DNA of 64,000 bases from NCBI GenBank assembly GCA_011742915.1, contig JAAQTN010000012.1:1-64000 (forward strand), given 5' to 3'. Positions 8,479 through 16,679 of the stretch are shown here, piece after piece (within the stretch, counting starts at the first letter, position 1; each line of letters opens with the position of its first letter). The position numbers and the translations under genes were made by a program. The stretch comes from Billgrantia desiderata (GTDB taxonomy: Bacteria; Pseudomonadota; Gammaproteobacteria; Pseudomonadales; Halomonadaceae). Below the pieces are notes generated by a model. It was not told where the DNA came from and made no database searches. It saw only the letters and a program-made list of their open reading frames with translations.

Positions 8479-10518
8479 ATGCTCGAGACCCTGCTGCCAA
8501 TACTAATCTTCTCCGCCCTGGCGCTGGCCGTGATCGGCGCCGTGCGGCGCATTCGCCTGTGGCGCCAGGGTCGACCCGCCCGGGTCGATCTGCTGCGCGG
8601 GCTCGCCGCCATGCCGCGGCGCTACCTGGTCGATCTGCACCATGTGGTGGCACGTGACAAGGTCATGTCCAACACCCACGTGGCCACCGCCGGCGGTTTC
8701 GTCGCGGCGGCCGTGCTGATGATCCTGGTACATGGCCTGGGGCTCGGCTCTTCAGAAAGCATGGGGCCAATCCTCGGCGGGCTGCTGCTGTTGGCCAGCG
8801 CCGCCATGTTCGTCGGCAGCCTGTTCGTCGCCAAACGGCGGCGCAACCCGCCGGCGCGGCTCTCCAAGGGGCCCTGGATGCGCCTGCCGAAGAGTCTGAT
8901 GGCGTTCTCGGCGAGCGTGTTCCTGCTCACCCTGCCGACGCTTGGCATCCTTCCTGCCGGAACGGGCAGCGTGATCCTCGCTCTGGCGCTGGCCGCGGTG
9001 CTGGTGTGGGGCCTGGGCGAGATGTTCTTCGGCATGACCTGGGGCGGGCCGATGAAGCACGCCTTTGCCGGTGCCCTGCATCTGGCCTTCCATCGCCGCC
9101 CTGAGCGCTTTTCCACGAAGGGGGGCGAGGGCAACCGCTCCACCGGGCTCAAGGCGCTGAACCTGGACGACCCCAAGGCGCCCTTGGGTGTCGAGACGCC
9201 CAGCGACTTCACCTGGAACCAGCTGCTCGGCTTCGATGCCTGTGTGCAGTGCGGTCGCTGCGAGGCGGCCTGCCCGGCCTTCGCCGCCGGTCAGCCGCTC
9301 AATCCCAAGAAGCTGATCCAGGACATGGTCGTCGGCATGGCCGGCGGCAGCGATGCCCACTATGCCGGTAGTCCCTATCCGGGCAAGCCGGTGGGCGAGC
9401 ATGCCGGCACTCCCCATGGCCCTATCGTCGCTCGTGAGGGAACTGCCCTTGTCGATGCCGAAACGCTGTGGTCGTGCACCACCTGCCGTGCCTGCGTCGA
9501 GGAGTGCCCGATGATGATCGAGCACGTCGATGCCATCGTCGACATGCGTCGCTTCCTGACCCTGGAACATGGCAATACCCCGGGCAAGGGCGCCGAGGTG
9601 CTCGACAACCTGATCGCCACCGACAACCCCGGCGGCTTCGATCCCGGCTCGCGCATGCACTGGGCGGCGGACCTCAACCTGCCGCTGATACGCGACCTGG
9701 GGCAGGTCGACGTGCTGCTGTGGCTGGGCGACGGGGTCTTCGACATGCGCAATCAGCGCACGCTCAGGGCGCTGGTGAAGGTGCTGCGTGCGGCCGGCGT
9801 CGATTTTGCCGTGCTCGGTAACGAGGAGCGCGACAGCGGCGACGTGGCGCGCCGCCTGGGCGACGAGGCGACCTTCCAGTCGCTGGCCAAGCGCAACATC
9901 GCGACGCTGTCGCAGTACCGCTTCCAGTGCATCGTCACCTGCGACCCGCACAGTTTCCATGTCCTCAAGAACGAGTACGGCGAGCTGGGCGGCCCTGATT
10001 TCAATGCAAACTGGGTCGTGCGCCACCACAGTACCTACATCGCCGAGCTGTTCGAGGCGGGCCGGCTGCACTTCGCGCCCTGGAAGGGCGGCCGCGTCAC
10101 CTATCACGACCCCTGCTATCTGGGCCGCTACAACGGCGAATACGAAGCACCACGCAACGTGCTCAAGGCGCTGGGCATCGAAGTGGCCGAGATGCAGCGT
10201 TCGGGATTCCGCTCGCGCTGCTGTGGCGGTGGCGGCGGCGCGCCGATCACCGACATCCCGGGCAAGCAGCGGATTCCCGACATGCGCATGAATGACGTCA
10301 AGGAGACCGGCGCCGAGCTGGTGGCGGTAGGCTGCCCGCAGTGCACCGCCATGCTCGAGGGGGTGGTCGATGCCACCGCCGAGGTGCGCGACATCGCCGA
10401 GCTGGTGGCCGATGCCCTGGTGGAGCGCCCCGCCGGCTCCGGTGGCAGTAGCGATAGCGCTCGCCCCCCGCAGTCTGCCTCCGGTACCCGCCCCGTAATG
10501 AAGGAGGTCACGTCATGA
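8479..10518 (+). CDS. dgcB: DgcB: membrane iron-sulfur subunit of dimethylglycine demethylase
   Basis: A 679-residue membrane protein. Start ATG 8479 follows AGGTGAG; it matches the usual N-terminus MLETLLPIL, and a GTG nine bases upstream is a less likely alternative. The first ~200 residues carry about five hydrophobic helices. Two 4Fe-4S ferredoxin motifs follow (CVQCGRCEAACP and CTTCRACVEECP). The C-terminal half has CCG-type heterodisulfide-reductase-like motifs (YHDPCYLGRYN, RCCGGGGGAP, GCPQCTAML). It passes electrons from DgcA/Etf to the quinone pool. Its stop overlaps the next start (ATGA), and AAGGAGG lies at 10501-10507 for that gene. Equivalent of PA5399. Confidence 0.9.
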   Translation: MLETLLPILIFSALALAVIGAVRRIRLWRQGRPARVDLLRGLAAMPRRYLVDLHHVVARDKVMSNTHVATAGGFVAAAVLMILVHGLGLGSSESMGPILGGLLLLASAAMFVGSLFVAKRRRNPPARLSKGPWMRLPKSLMAFSASVFLLTLPTLGILPAGTGSVILALALAAVLVWGLGEMFFGMTWGGPMKHAFAGALHLAFHRRPERFSTKGGEGNRSTGLKALNLDDPKAPLGVETPSDFTWNQLLGFDACVQCGRCEAACPAFAAGQPLNPKKLIQDMVVGMAGGSDAHYAGSPYPGKPVGEHAGTPHGPIVAREGTALVDAETLWSCTTCRACVEECPMMIEHVDAIVDMRRFLTLEHGNTPGKGAEVLDNLIATDNPGGFDPGSRMHWAADLNLPLIRDLGQVDVLLWLGDGVFDMRNQRTLRALVKVLRAAGVDFAVLGNEERDSGDVARRLGDEATFQSLAKRNIATLSQYRFQCIVTCDPHSFHVLKNEYGELGGPDFNANWVVRHHSTYIAELFEAGRLHFAPWKGGRVTYHDPCYLGRYNGEYEAPRNVLKALGIEVAEMQRSGFRSRCCGGGGGAPITDIPGKQRIPDMRMNDVKETGAELVAVGCPQCTAMLEGVVDATAEVRDIAELVADALVERPAGSGGSSDSARPPQSASGTRPVMKEVTS

Positions 10519-11807
10519 GCGAGATCGTGCGTCGCGATCCGCGCCGCGAGTGGATCGCCCGCAACCGCCTGCATCCCGAGCACGAACGGGTGCTGGCCGA
10601 GCTTGGCCAGAGTGCCGGGCATGGCATGGCGGCGACGGAGTGGATGGGCCCCAACGGCGTGATCCGCAAGAATCCCCATGCGGTCGGCTTCATCGGGCCC
10701 AACGGTATCAAGCGCATCGACCGCAGCGGTGTCCAGCAGGCTGCTGCTGCGGGACGTGGTGCCAGTGCCGGTAGCAAGGCCGCCGACGAACGGCGGCAGG
10801 TCATCATCGAGGCCCCGGACTTCCTGGTCGCGGTGGTTCCGGATCTGCCCGGCGGGCGTCTCTCCAGCCACGACCGCGACCTGCTGGGCCTGGCCCGGCA
10901 GCTGGCCGATGCCGATGGTGAGCGGCCGGGTGCCGTGCTGGCAGTGGTCTTTGGCCAGGCGGATGTCGAAGGGTATGGCGAAGCCGGCATCGATCGGCTG
11001 CTCGTGCTGGAGGGCGATGACATCGACGGCTACGCGCCGGAGGCACGCCTGGCGGCACTCACCGCCGTCGACGGCGAGTTTGCCCCGCGTCACTGGCTGT
11101 TGCCCGACTCCAAGCTGGGCGGCGCCGACCTGGGGCGGCGCCTGGCGGCGCGCCTTGGCGAACGGCCTGCCGCCGGCGTCTGGCAGGTCGAACGGGACGC
11201 TACCTGCGCGCTGGGCTGGCGCTGTACCGGGCGCGGTGCTGCCGGTACTAGCGATATCCAGCGCGCCCTGCCGCGTGTGGTACTGGCACTGGCCGAATGT
11301 GCCGAACCCGTTTCCGAGACCCGTCATGCGGCCCGTCCGCTGGCCTTGTCGCAGCCGCTGCCGCCCCTGCTGGGGCGCATCGAGGACCTGGGCCAGGTGG
11401 CCGTCGACCCGGCCGGCGTAGCGCTCTCCGAGGCCGAGTTCATTCTTTCCGCCGGCAACGGCGTCAAGGACTGGGATGGCTTCCATCAGGCCGCCGAGGT
11501 ATTGGGAGCGACCGAAGGTGCCTCGCGGGTGGCGGTGGACGATGGCTTCATGCCGCGCCATCGTCAGGTGGGCGCCACCGGGACCTGGGTCACCGCGCGG
11601 GTCTACGTGGCGGTGGGCATCAGCGGTGCCATTCAGCACCTGCAGGGCATCCAGAGCTGCGACAAGGTGGTGGCCATCAACCTCGATCCGGGGTGCGACA
11701 TGATCAAGCGCGCCGACCTGGCGGTGATTGGCGACTCGGCGAGCATACTCGCGGCGCTGGTCGAGATGGTCCAACGGCAACGAGAGGAGAAGCGCGATGC
11801 GGCCTGA
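10515..11807 (+). CDS. etfA: Electron-transfer flavoprotein alpha-like subunit of the dgc operon
   Basis: A 430-residue EtfA-like protein, longer than a housekeeping EtfA because of a ~90-residue N-terminal extension (HPEHERVLAELGQS, MGPNGVIRKNPHAVGFIGPNG). The C-terminal third is the FAD-binding domain, with motifs GVKDWDGFHQAAEVLGA, VDDGFMPRHRQVGATG, YVAVGISGAIQHLQGIQ and VVAINLDPGCDMIKRADLAVIGD. It should accept electrons from DgcA. Translationally coupled to dgcB and overlaps the next Etf gene by 11 bases. P. aeruginosa has the same pair (PA5400/PA5401) after dgcB. It is a paralogue dedicated to this pathway rather than the general fatty-acid ETF. Confidence 0.85.
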   Translation: MSEIVRRDPRREWIARNRLHPEHERVLAELGQSAGHGMAATEWMGPNGVIRKNPHAVGFIGPNGIKRIDRSGVQQAAAAGRGASAGSKAADERRQVIIEAPDFLVAVVPDLPGGRLSSHDRDLLGLARQLADADGERPGAVLAVVFGQADVEGYGEAGIDRLLVLEGDDIDGYAPEARLAALTAVDGEFAPRHWLLPDSKLGGADLGRRLAARLGERPAAGVWQVERDATCALGWRCTGRGAAGTSDIQRALPRVVLALAECAEPVSETRHAARPLALSQPLPPLLGRIEDLGQVAVDPAGVALSEAEFILSAGNGVKDWDGFHQAAEVLGATEGASRVAVDDGFMPRHRQVGATGTWVTARVYVAVGISGAIQHLQGIQSCDKVVAINLDPGCDMIKRADLAVIGDSASILAALVEMVQRQREEKRDAA

Positions 11808-12645
11808 TGCCCAGACGACTGGAGCGCGAAATACAGGTGCACAATCGACTAGTGCTCAGCAAGATGGTGCGCTCGAGGTAGCAGTGCTGGTCTCCGTGGG
11901 CCGCCACCCCGTGACCGGGCGCGCCCGGCGCGCCGATCAGGACGCACGCGGCGTGGAGCTGGCCCTGTCCCTCGCTGGGGCGCGCATCTCCCTGCTGCAC
12001 GCCGGCGCGCTCGACGAGGAGAGCGAAAGTGCCTTGCGCGGCTATCTGGGCATGGGCTTCCCCGCCTTGACCCTGGTCGAGCAGCTGCCTGGTGCCGACG
12101 TGATCCCCGCTCTGGCCGACAGGCTGAGTGCAGCACGGCCGCAGCTGGTGATCGCCGGCGAGCGCGCCGAGCAGGGCGAAGGCTCCGGCATGCTGCCTTA
12201 CTTGCTGGCCGAGCGTCTTGGCTGGCCGTTGGTCGGTGGCCTGGCTGCCGTGGAAAAGGTCGAGAATGGCGTGGCCACCCTGCTCCAGGCCCTGCCTCGT
12301 GGCCAGCGCCGCCGGCTGCAGGTGCGGCTGCCGGCCATCGTCACCGTCGACGCTGCTGCCGCCGCGGCCCGCCAGAGCGCCTTCGGCCCGGCCCAGCGCG
12401 GTGAGATCGAGGCCGAGTCGGCAGCGGTCGAGTGGGACGAGGCGCAGCCGGAGTGGAACGTGACACCGGCCCGCAAGCGTCCCAAGCGGCTCAAGATCGT
12501 CAAGGCGGCCTCGGCGCGGGATCGCTTCAAGGCCGCCGCGGCCAAGGCCGAAGGCGGCAGTGGCCAGGTGTTGACCGACGTGACCCCGGAGCAGGGCGCC
12601 GAGGCGATCTTCAAGCTGCTCAAGGACGAGGGCGTTCTGCGCTAG
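11797..12645 (+). CDS. etfB: Electron-transfer flavoprotein beta-like subunit of the dgc operon
   Basis: A 282-residue EtfB-like protein. ATG 11797 is chosen because GAGAGGAGAAG lies directly upstream and the overlap with etfA is only 11 bases. After a low-complexity ~28-residue N-terminus comes the EtfB domain: VAVLVSVGRHPVTGRARRAD, then VIAGERAEQGEGSGMLPYLLAERL, the counterpart of the conserved beta-subunit segment. The lysine/arginine-rich tail (ARKRPKRLKIVKAASARDRF) is unusual. Partner of the upstream alpha-like subunit. It ends the operon; a strong hairpin follows 32 bp later. Confidence 0.82.
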   Translation: MRPDAQTTGARNTGAQSTSAQQDGALEVAVLVSVGRHPVTGRARRADQDARGVELALSLAGARISLLHAGALDEESESALRGYLGMGFPALTLVEQLPGADVIPALADRLSAARPQLVIAGERAEQGEGSGMLPYLLAERLGWPLVGGLAAVEKVENGVATLLQALPRGQRRRLQVRLPAIVTVDAAAAAARQSAFGPAQRGEIEAESAAVEWDEAQPEWNVTPARKRPKRLKIVKAASARDRFKAAAAKAEGGSGQVLTDVTPEQGAEAIFKLLKDEGVLR

Positions 12646-12677
12646 CTTTCGATAACGCACCCACGATAACGCCCTAA

Positions 12678-12721
12678 CCCAACGCAACGACCCCGGCCTT
12701 GGCCGGGGTCGTTGCGTTGGG
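12678..12721 (+). terminator. Long perfect hairpin after the dgc-etf operon
   Basis: A 21-bp perfect stem (12678-12698 with 12701-12721) around TT, 32 bp past the etfB stop. No long T-run follows, but the stem strength and position argue for transcription termination or 3'-end protection. Confidence 0.75.
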
Positions 12722-12831
12722 GGGCGGTATTGGCGGAGATAGGCCGCACCCAGGGCAAGTGGCACACACGCCAGCTGCGCACCGGCGGCGGGCCTTGCAT
12801 CGCTTGCGACAGCGATCCAACCGGTTGGTCT

Positions 12832-12873
12832 CTTGGAGCTTGGAGCTTGGAGCTTGGAGCTTGGAGCTTGGAG
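12832..12873. repeat. Heptamer microsatellite (CTTGGAG)6
   Basis: Six exact tandem copies of CTTGGAG in the non-coding gap between two convergent operons, between two terminator hairpins. No gene reads through it. Nothing else recognisable lies between the two hairpins (12722-12901). Confidence 0.95.
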
Positions 12874-12901
12874 TTTGACTTATTGTCTTCCCCAACAAGA
12901 A

Positions 12902-12923
12902 GACCCCGGCCAAGGCCGGGGTC
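12902..12923 (-). terminator. Terminator hairpin for the BCCT transporter gene
   Basis: GACCCCGGCC / GGCCGGGGTC form a 10-bp perfect stem around AA. On the minus strand it is followed by TTCTTGTTGG. It lies 34 bp past the transporter stop. Confidence 0.75.
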
Positions 12924-12957
12924 GCGTGGTGGTTTCTTGCGTGAGGTCGATGGTGTA

Positions 12958-14532
12958 TCAGGCCGGCTTGGCGGCCGCCAGTCCGCGCTGCTCTTCCCTC
13001 AGCCCCTTGACCAGGCAGTAGGCCATGCCCAGCAGTACCAGGGTGAAGGGCAGCCCGGTGGCCACGGCGCCGGCTTGCAGGGCGCCCAGTGCGGTGCTGC
13101 CGCCGCCGTACAGCAGGATACCGGCGATCACGCCTTCCAGCACCGCCCAGAACACGCGCTGGCCGCGGGGGGCATCGGTCTTGCCGCCGGCGGTGATGTT
13201 GTCGATCACCAGCGAGCCGGAATCCGACGAGGTGATGAAGAAGATCAGCACCAGCAGGATCGCCAGACTGGAGGTCAGGGTGGTCAGCGGCAGGTGCTCG
13301 AGCATCTGGAACATCGCCAGCGAGACGTCGCTGATGCCGTCGGCCAGGGCACCGACGCCGGCCGCCGACTGGTTCAGTGCGGTGCCGCCGAATGCACTCA
13401 TCCACACCAGCGTGACCAGGGTCGGCACCAGCAGCACGGCGATCAGGAACTCACGTACGGTACGCCCGCGTGAGACCCGCGCAATGAACATGCCGACGAA
13501 GGGCGACCAGGAGATCCACCAGGCCCAGTAGAACACGGTCCAGCCGTGGTACCAGACGGTATCGTCGCGGCCGACCCAGTTGGAGAGCGGCACGATATGG
13601 CTGACGTAGGCCAGGGTGGTGTGCCACAGGTTGTTGACGAACAGCAGCACGCCGCCGGTCACCAGCACGAAGGTGAGCAGGCCCAGGGCGAGCATCATGT
13701 TGATCTTGGAGAACAGCTTCACGCCGCCGTCGATGCCGCGCCACACCGAGAACAGGGCCACGGCGGTGACCACCACGATGATCGCCAGCTGGGTGCCGAT
13801 GGTGTTGGGCACGCCCCACAGGTAGTTGAGGCCGCCTGCCGCCTGGGAGGCACCGAAGCCCAGCGAAGTGGCCAGGCCGAAGATGGTGGCCAGTACCGCG
13901 ACGATGTCGATGATGTGACCGAACCAGCCGCGCACTCGCTCGCCGAGGATCGGCGTGAAGGCCGAGCGCAGGGTCAGCGGCAGGCCGCGGTTGTAGGCGA
14001 AGAAGGCCAGCGACAGCCCCACCACGCCGTAGATCGCCCAGGGGTGCAGGCCCCAGTGGAACATGGTGGCGCCGATGGCCGCGCTGGCCCCGGCCGGGGT
14101 GTGCGCCTCGGCGTTGAGCGGGGTACCGTACCAGTCGGTGTAGTAGGCCACCGGCTCGGCCACGCTCCAGAACATCAGGCCGATGCCCATGCCCGCGGCG
14201 AACAGCATGGCGAACCAGGAGGTGGTCGAGTACTCCGGGCGGGCCTGGCTGCCGCCCAGGCGGATGCGCCCCAACGGCATCACGATCAGCGCCAGGCACA
14301 GCAGCACGAAGAGGTTGCCGGCAATCATGAACAGCCAGTCGAAATACTCGATGGAGAAGCCGCGGGCCGCGGTGAGGTGGCTGTTGGCGGCATCGGGATA
14401 GATCAGGGCGTAGAGGATGAAGGCCAGAATGGCCAGGGCCGAGAGAGGGAACACGGGATGGTGGAAGTCCATCCCCAGCACCTGGGCGTTGTCCTGCCCG
14501 GGTTTGAGGATTGGCACATCGTCATGCTTCAT
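12958..14532 (-). CDS. BCCT-family glycine betaine / choline transporter
   Basis: A 524-residue betaine-carnitine-choline transporter with about 12 membrane helices. Family signatures are GMGIGLMFWSVAEPV and the tryptophan-rich WTVFYWAWWISWSPFVGMF with FIARVSRGRT, plus FFITSSDSGSLV. The glycine-rich GMGIG stretch is the form seen in Na+-coupled betaine carriers. Start: ATG 14532 has GAGGAA five bases upstream, better than the ATG 15 bases further up. No long C-terminal osmosensory tail is present, which suits a nutrient-uptake carrier more than a BetT/BetP osmosensor. It is divergent from fdhA and flanked by betaine-degradation genes, so betaine is the likely substrate. Confidence 0.85.
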   Translation of the reverse strand: MKHDDVPILKPGQDNAQVLGMDFHHPVFPLSALAILAFILYALIYPDAANSHLTAARGFSIEYFDWLFMIAGNLFVLLCLALIVMPLGRIRLGGSQARPEYSTTSWFAMLFAAGMGIGLMFWSVAEPVAYYTDWYGTPLNAEAHTPAGASAAIGATMFHWGLHPWAIYGVVGLSLAFFAYNRGLPLTLRSAFTPILGERVRGWFGHIIDIVAVLATIFGLATSLGFGASQAAGGLNYLWGVPNTIGTQLAIIVVVTAVALFSVWRGIDGGVKLFSKINMMLALGLLTFVLVTGGVLLFVNNLWHTTLAYVSHIVPLSNWVGRDDTVWYHGWTVFYWAWWISWSPFVGMFIARVSRGRTVREFLIAVLLVPTLVTLVWMSAFGGTALNQSAAGVGALADGISDVSLAMFQMLEHLPLTTLTSSLAILLVLIFFITSSDSGSLVIDNITAGGKTDAPRGQRVFWAVLEGVIAGILLYGGGSTALGALQAGAVATGLPFTLVLLGMAYCLVKGLREEQRGLAAAKPA

Positions 14533-14667
14533 GGGGATTCCTCGCATGTTGTTGTTGGCATCCGCAAGCGGCAGGCGCTCCCGGGCGAATCATTGTTGGG
14601 CCAGGGCGGCGAGGGGTATGTCGTGAAAGCGACCTCCAGCTATCCGTTGGCTCATTACCGCGGCGAC

Positions 14668-14686
14668 GTGTCTCGGTCAGGCAAGT
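14668..14686 (+). promoter_or_regulatory. Candidate GbdR operator between the BCCT gene and fdhA
   Basis: GTGTCTCGGTCAGGCAAGT matches the gbcB upstream element in 17 of 19 positions. Its core (from 14670) begins 111 bp before the fdhA start, almost the same distance as at gbcB (110 bp). A second GGCAAGTG follows at 14701-14708. The site sits in a divergent gap and could also serve the transporter, whose start is 136 bp away. Confidence 0.55.
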
Positions 14687-14780
14687 GGAGGTCTCTGTGG
14701 GGCAAGTGCCACTTGGTGGAGGGCATAGGCTGAAGCGGCGGAATGTGCCGCCCCATGACAACAAAGCACTGGAGCCAGCC

Positions 14781-15974
14781 ATGAGCCAAGCCAACCGAGG
14801 CGTCGTCTACAAGGGCCCGGGTAAGGTCGATGTCGAATCCATCCCCTATCCGGAACTCGCCCTTGGCAATCGCAAATGCGACCACGGTGTGATCCTGAAG
14901 GTGGTCACCACCAATATCTGTGGCAGCGACCAGCACATGGTGCGCGGCCGTACCACTGCGCCCGCCGGCCTGGTGCTGGGCCACGAGATCACCGGCCTGG
15001 TGGTCGAGTGCGGGCGCGACGTCGAATTCATCAAGCCGGGCGACCTGGTCTCGGTGCCCTTCAACATCGCCTGCGGGCGCTGTCGCAACTGCAAAGAAGG
15101 CAAGACCGGGATCTGTCTCAACGTCAACCCGGCACGCCCCGGTGCCGCCTACGGCTACGTCGACATGGGCGGCTGGGTCGGCGGCCAGACCGAATACGTC
15201 ATGGTGCCCTACGCCGACTTCAACCTGCTGAAGTTCCCCGACACCGATCAGGCCATGGAGAAGATCCGCGACCTGACCTTGCTCTCCGACATCTTCCCCA
15301 CCGGCTTCCACGGCTGCGTGACGGCAGGCGTCGGGCCGGGCAGCACCGTCTACATCGCCGGTGCCGGCCCGGTGGGGCTGGCGGCGGCGGCGTCGGCCCA
15401 ACTGCTGGGGGCGGCCTGCGTGATCGTCGGCGACATGATCGAGGAGCGTCTGGCCCAGGCGCGCAGCTTCGGCTGTGAAACCATCGACCTGACCCAGGAA
15501 GGCGACATGGCCGACAAGCTGGAGGCGATTCTCGGCGAGCGCGAGGTCGACTGCTTCGTCGACTGCGTCGGCTTCGAGGCCCACGCCTGCGGCTGCAATC
15601 ACGACAAGGAGGCGCCTGCCACCGTGCTCAACTCGGCGATGCAGATGACCCGCGCCGGCGGCCAGATCGGCATCCCGGGCCTCTACGTGACCGAAGACCC
15701 GGGCGCCGTGGACGATGCCGCCAAGCAGGGCGCGCTGAGCATGCGCTTCGGTCTTGGCTGGGCCAAGTCCCACTCCTTCCACACCGGCCAGTGCCCGGTG
15801 ATGAAGTACCACCGCCCGCTGATGCAGGCGATCCTGTTCAACAAGATCAAGATTGCCGATGCGGTCAACGTGCAGGTGATCTCGCTGGACCAGGCGCCGC
15901 AGGGCTATGCCGATTTCGATGGCGGTGCCGCCAAGAAATTCGTCATCGACCCCCATGGCAGCGTGGCCGCCTGA
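14781..15974 (+). CDS. fdhA: Glutathione-independent formaldehyde dehydrogenase (Zn, NAD+)
   Basis: A 397-residue zinc alcohol-dehydrogenase-family enzyme, the same length class as Pseudomonas putida FdhA (~398). Catalytic zinc region NICGSDQHMVRG and GHEITG are visible. The structural-zinc loop CGRCRNCKEGKTGIC and the Rossmann motif VYIAGAGPVGLAAA are also present, together with VDCVGFEAHACG and the family-typical insertion GAAYGYVDMGGWVGGQ. It oxidises formaldehyde to formate with bound NAD+. Formaldehyde is released by the neighbouring betaine and dimethylglycine demethylases, so it completes detoxification. The 3' end of the gene is tandemly duplicated downstream. Confidence 0.93.
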   Translation: MSQANRGVVYKGPGKVDVESIPYPELALGNRKCDHGVILKVVTTNICGSDQHMVRGRTTAPAGLVLGHEITGLVVECGRDVEFIKPGDLVSVPFNIACGRCRNCKEGKTGICLNVNPARPGAAYGYVDMGGWVGGQTEYVMVPYADFNLLKFPDTDQAMEKIRDLTLLSDIFPTGFHGCVTAGVGPGSTVYIAGAGPVGLAAAASAQLLGAACVIVGDMIEERLAQARSFGCETIDLTQEGDMADKLEAILGEREVDCFVDCVGFEAHACGCNHDKEAPATVLNSAMQMTRAGGQIGIPGLYVTEDPGAVDDAAKQGALSMRFGLGWAKSHSFHTGQCPVMKYHRPLMQAILFNKIKIADAVNVQVISLDQAPQGYADFDGGAAKKFVIDPHGSVAA

Positions 15975-16263
15975 GAAGTGCCTGAACCGGCTGACGGCGA
16001 GCGCCGAAAGGCGGCGCCGCCAGCCATTTCGGGATATCGACCCCCATGGCAGCGTGGCCGCCTGAGAAGTGCCTGAACCGGCTGACGGCGAGCGCTGAAA
16101 GGCGGCGCCGCCAGCCATTTCGGGATATCGACCCCCATGGCAGCGTGGCTGCATAAGTAAGCGTGGTGGCGTAAGGAGTAACCCGAGCTGGCCGACGCCG
16201 CACCTTGAAAGCGGCGCGGTCAGCTATTTCGTGGTTCGCCCGTGCGGCAGCGTGGTCGCCTGA
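15945..16263 (+). repeat. Tandem repeats derived from the 3' end of fdhA (91-bp period)
   Basis: The fdhA end, ATCGACCCCCATGGCAGCG, starts at 15945, recurs at 16036 and again at 16127, exactly 91 bp apart. The first two units are almost identical through the stop and the following spacer; the third breaks off near 16150. A fourth, decayed copy (about 16188-16263) ends GCAGCGTGGTCGCCTGA. Each full copy repeats the codons for the protein's last residues and the TGA stop. Together with the start region of the next gene this accounts for the 349-bp gap before 16324. Confidence 0.88.
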
Positions 16264-16323
16264 CGGCCGAGCGGGTAATCTAGAGGGAGCGAACGACGGT
16301 AACGGTAGCGGGAGGTGAGAAAG

Positions 16324-16569
16324 ATGATGTACGCCGACTTGATCGATGCTGAGGACTTCCGTCAGCGCCTGGTGGCGCTGGGCATCGACCTGCCTGCCGA
16401 TGCCGACCCCGACCCCGATACCTGCGCCCGGCTTGCCGCCCAGCGACAGGCCGAGGCGGGGGTGCCCGGTCTGGAGGCGCTGGTCGCCGAGCTGGAGGCG
16501 CAGACCGGCGTCATGCTGCCCGAGGTGCGCGAAGCGCTGGTGAATCATCTGCGGCCAATCGCTGGCTAG
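16324..16569 (+). CDS. Small conserved-looking hypothetical protein
   Basis: An 81-residue acidic protein (MMYADLIDAEDFRQRL, then PADADPDPDTCARLA). It seems all alpha-helical, without signal peptide or membrane segment. ATG 16324 follows GGAGG at 16311-16315 with good spacing; a GTG three codons upstream is possible. Codon use matches neighbours and a terminator follows 54 bp on. I do not recognise a family. Confidence 0.6.
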   Translation: MMYADLIDAEDFRQRLVALGIDLPADADPDPDTCARLAAQRQAEAGVPGLEALVAELEAQTGVMLPEVREALVNHLRPIAG

Positions 16570-16623
16570 CCAACGGCACAAGCCCTACCGCTGTCAGCTG
16601 TTGATCGAACCCGAGTAAAACAA

Positions 16624-16651
16624 ATCGCCCCCGACCAAGGCCGGGGGCGAT
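16624..16651. terminator. Bidirectional terminator between the small ORF and gbcA
   Basis: ATCGCCCCCG / CGGGGGCGAT form a 10-bp stem with an eight-base loop. The minus strand continues TTGTTTTAC, a usable T-run for gbcA; the plus side continues CTCTTTA. Confidence 0.8.
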
Positions 16652-16679
16652 CTCTTTAGTCACGAGACGTGGGCGGTGC

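Noticed and set aside
12674-13405. Minus-strand frame covering the heptamer repeats
   Set aside because: It lies out of frame across the real BCCT transporter end and the two terminators; no coding evidence.
15945-16263. CRISPR array
   Set aside because: The 91-bp units are contiguous copies of the fdhA end without unique spacers, and no cas genes are present.
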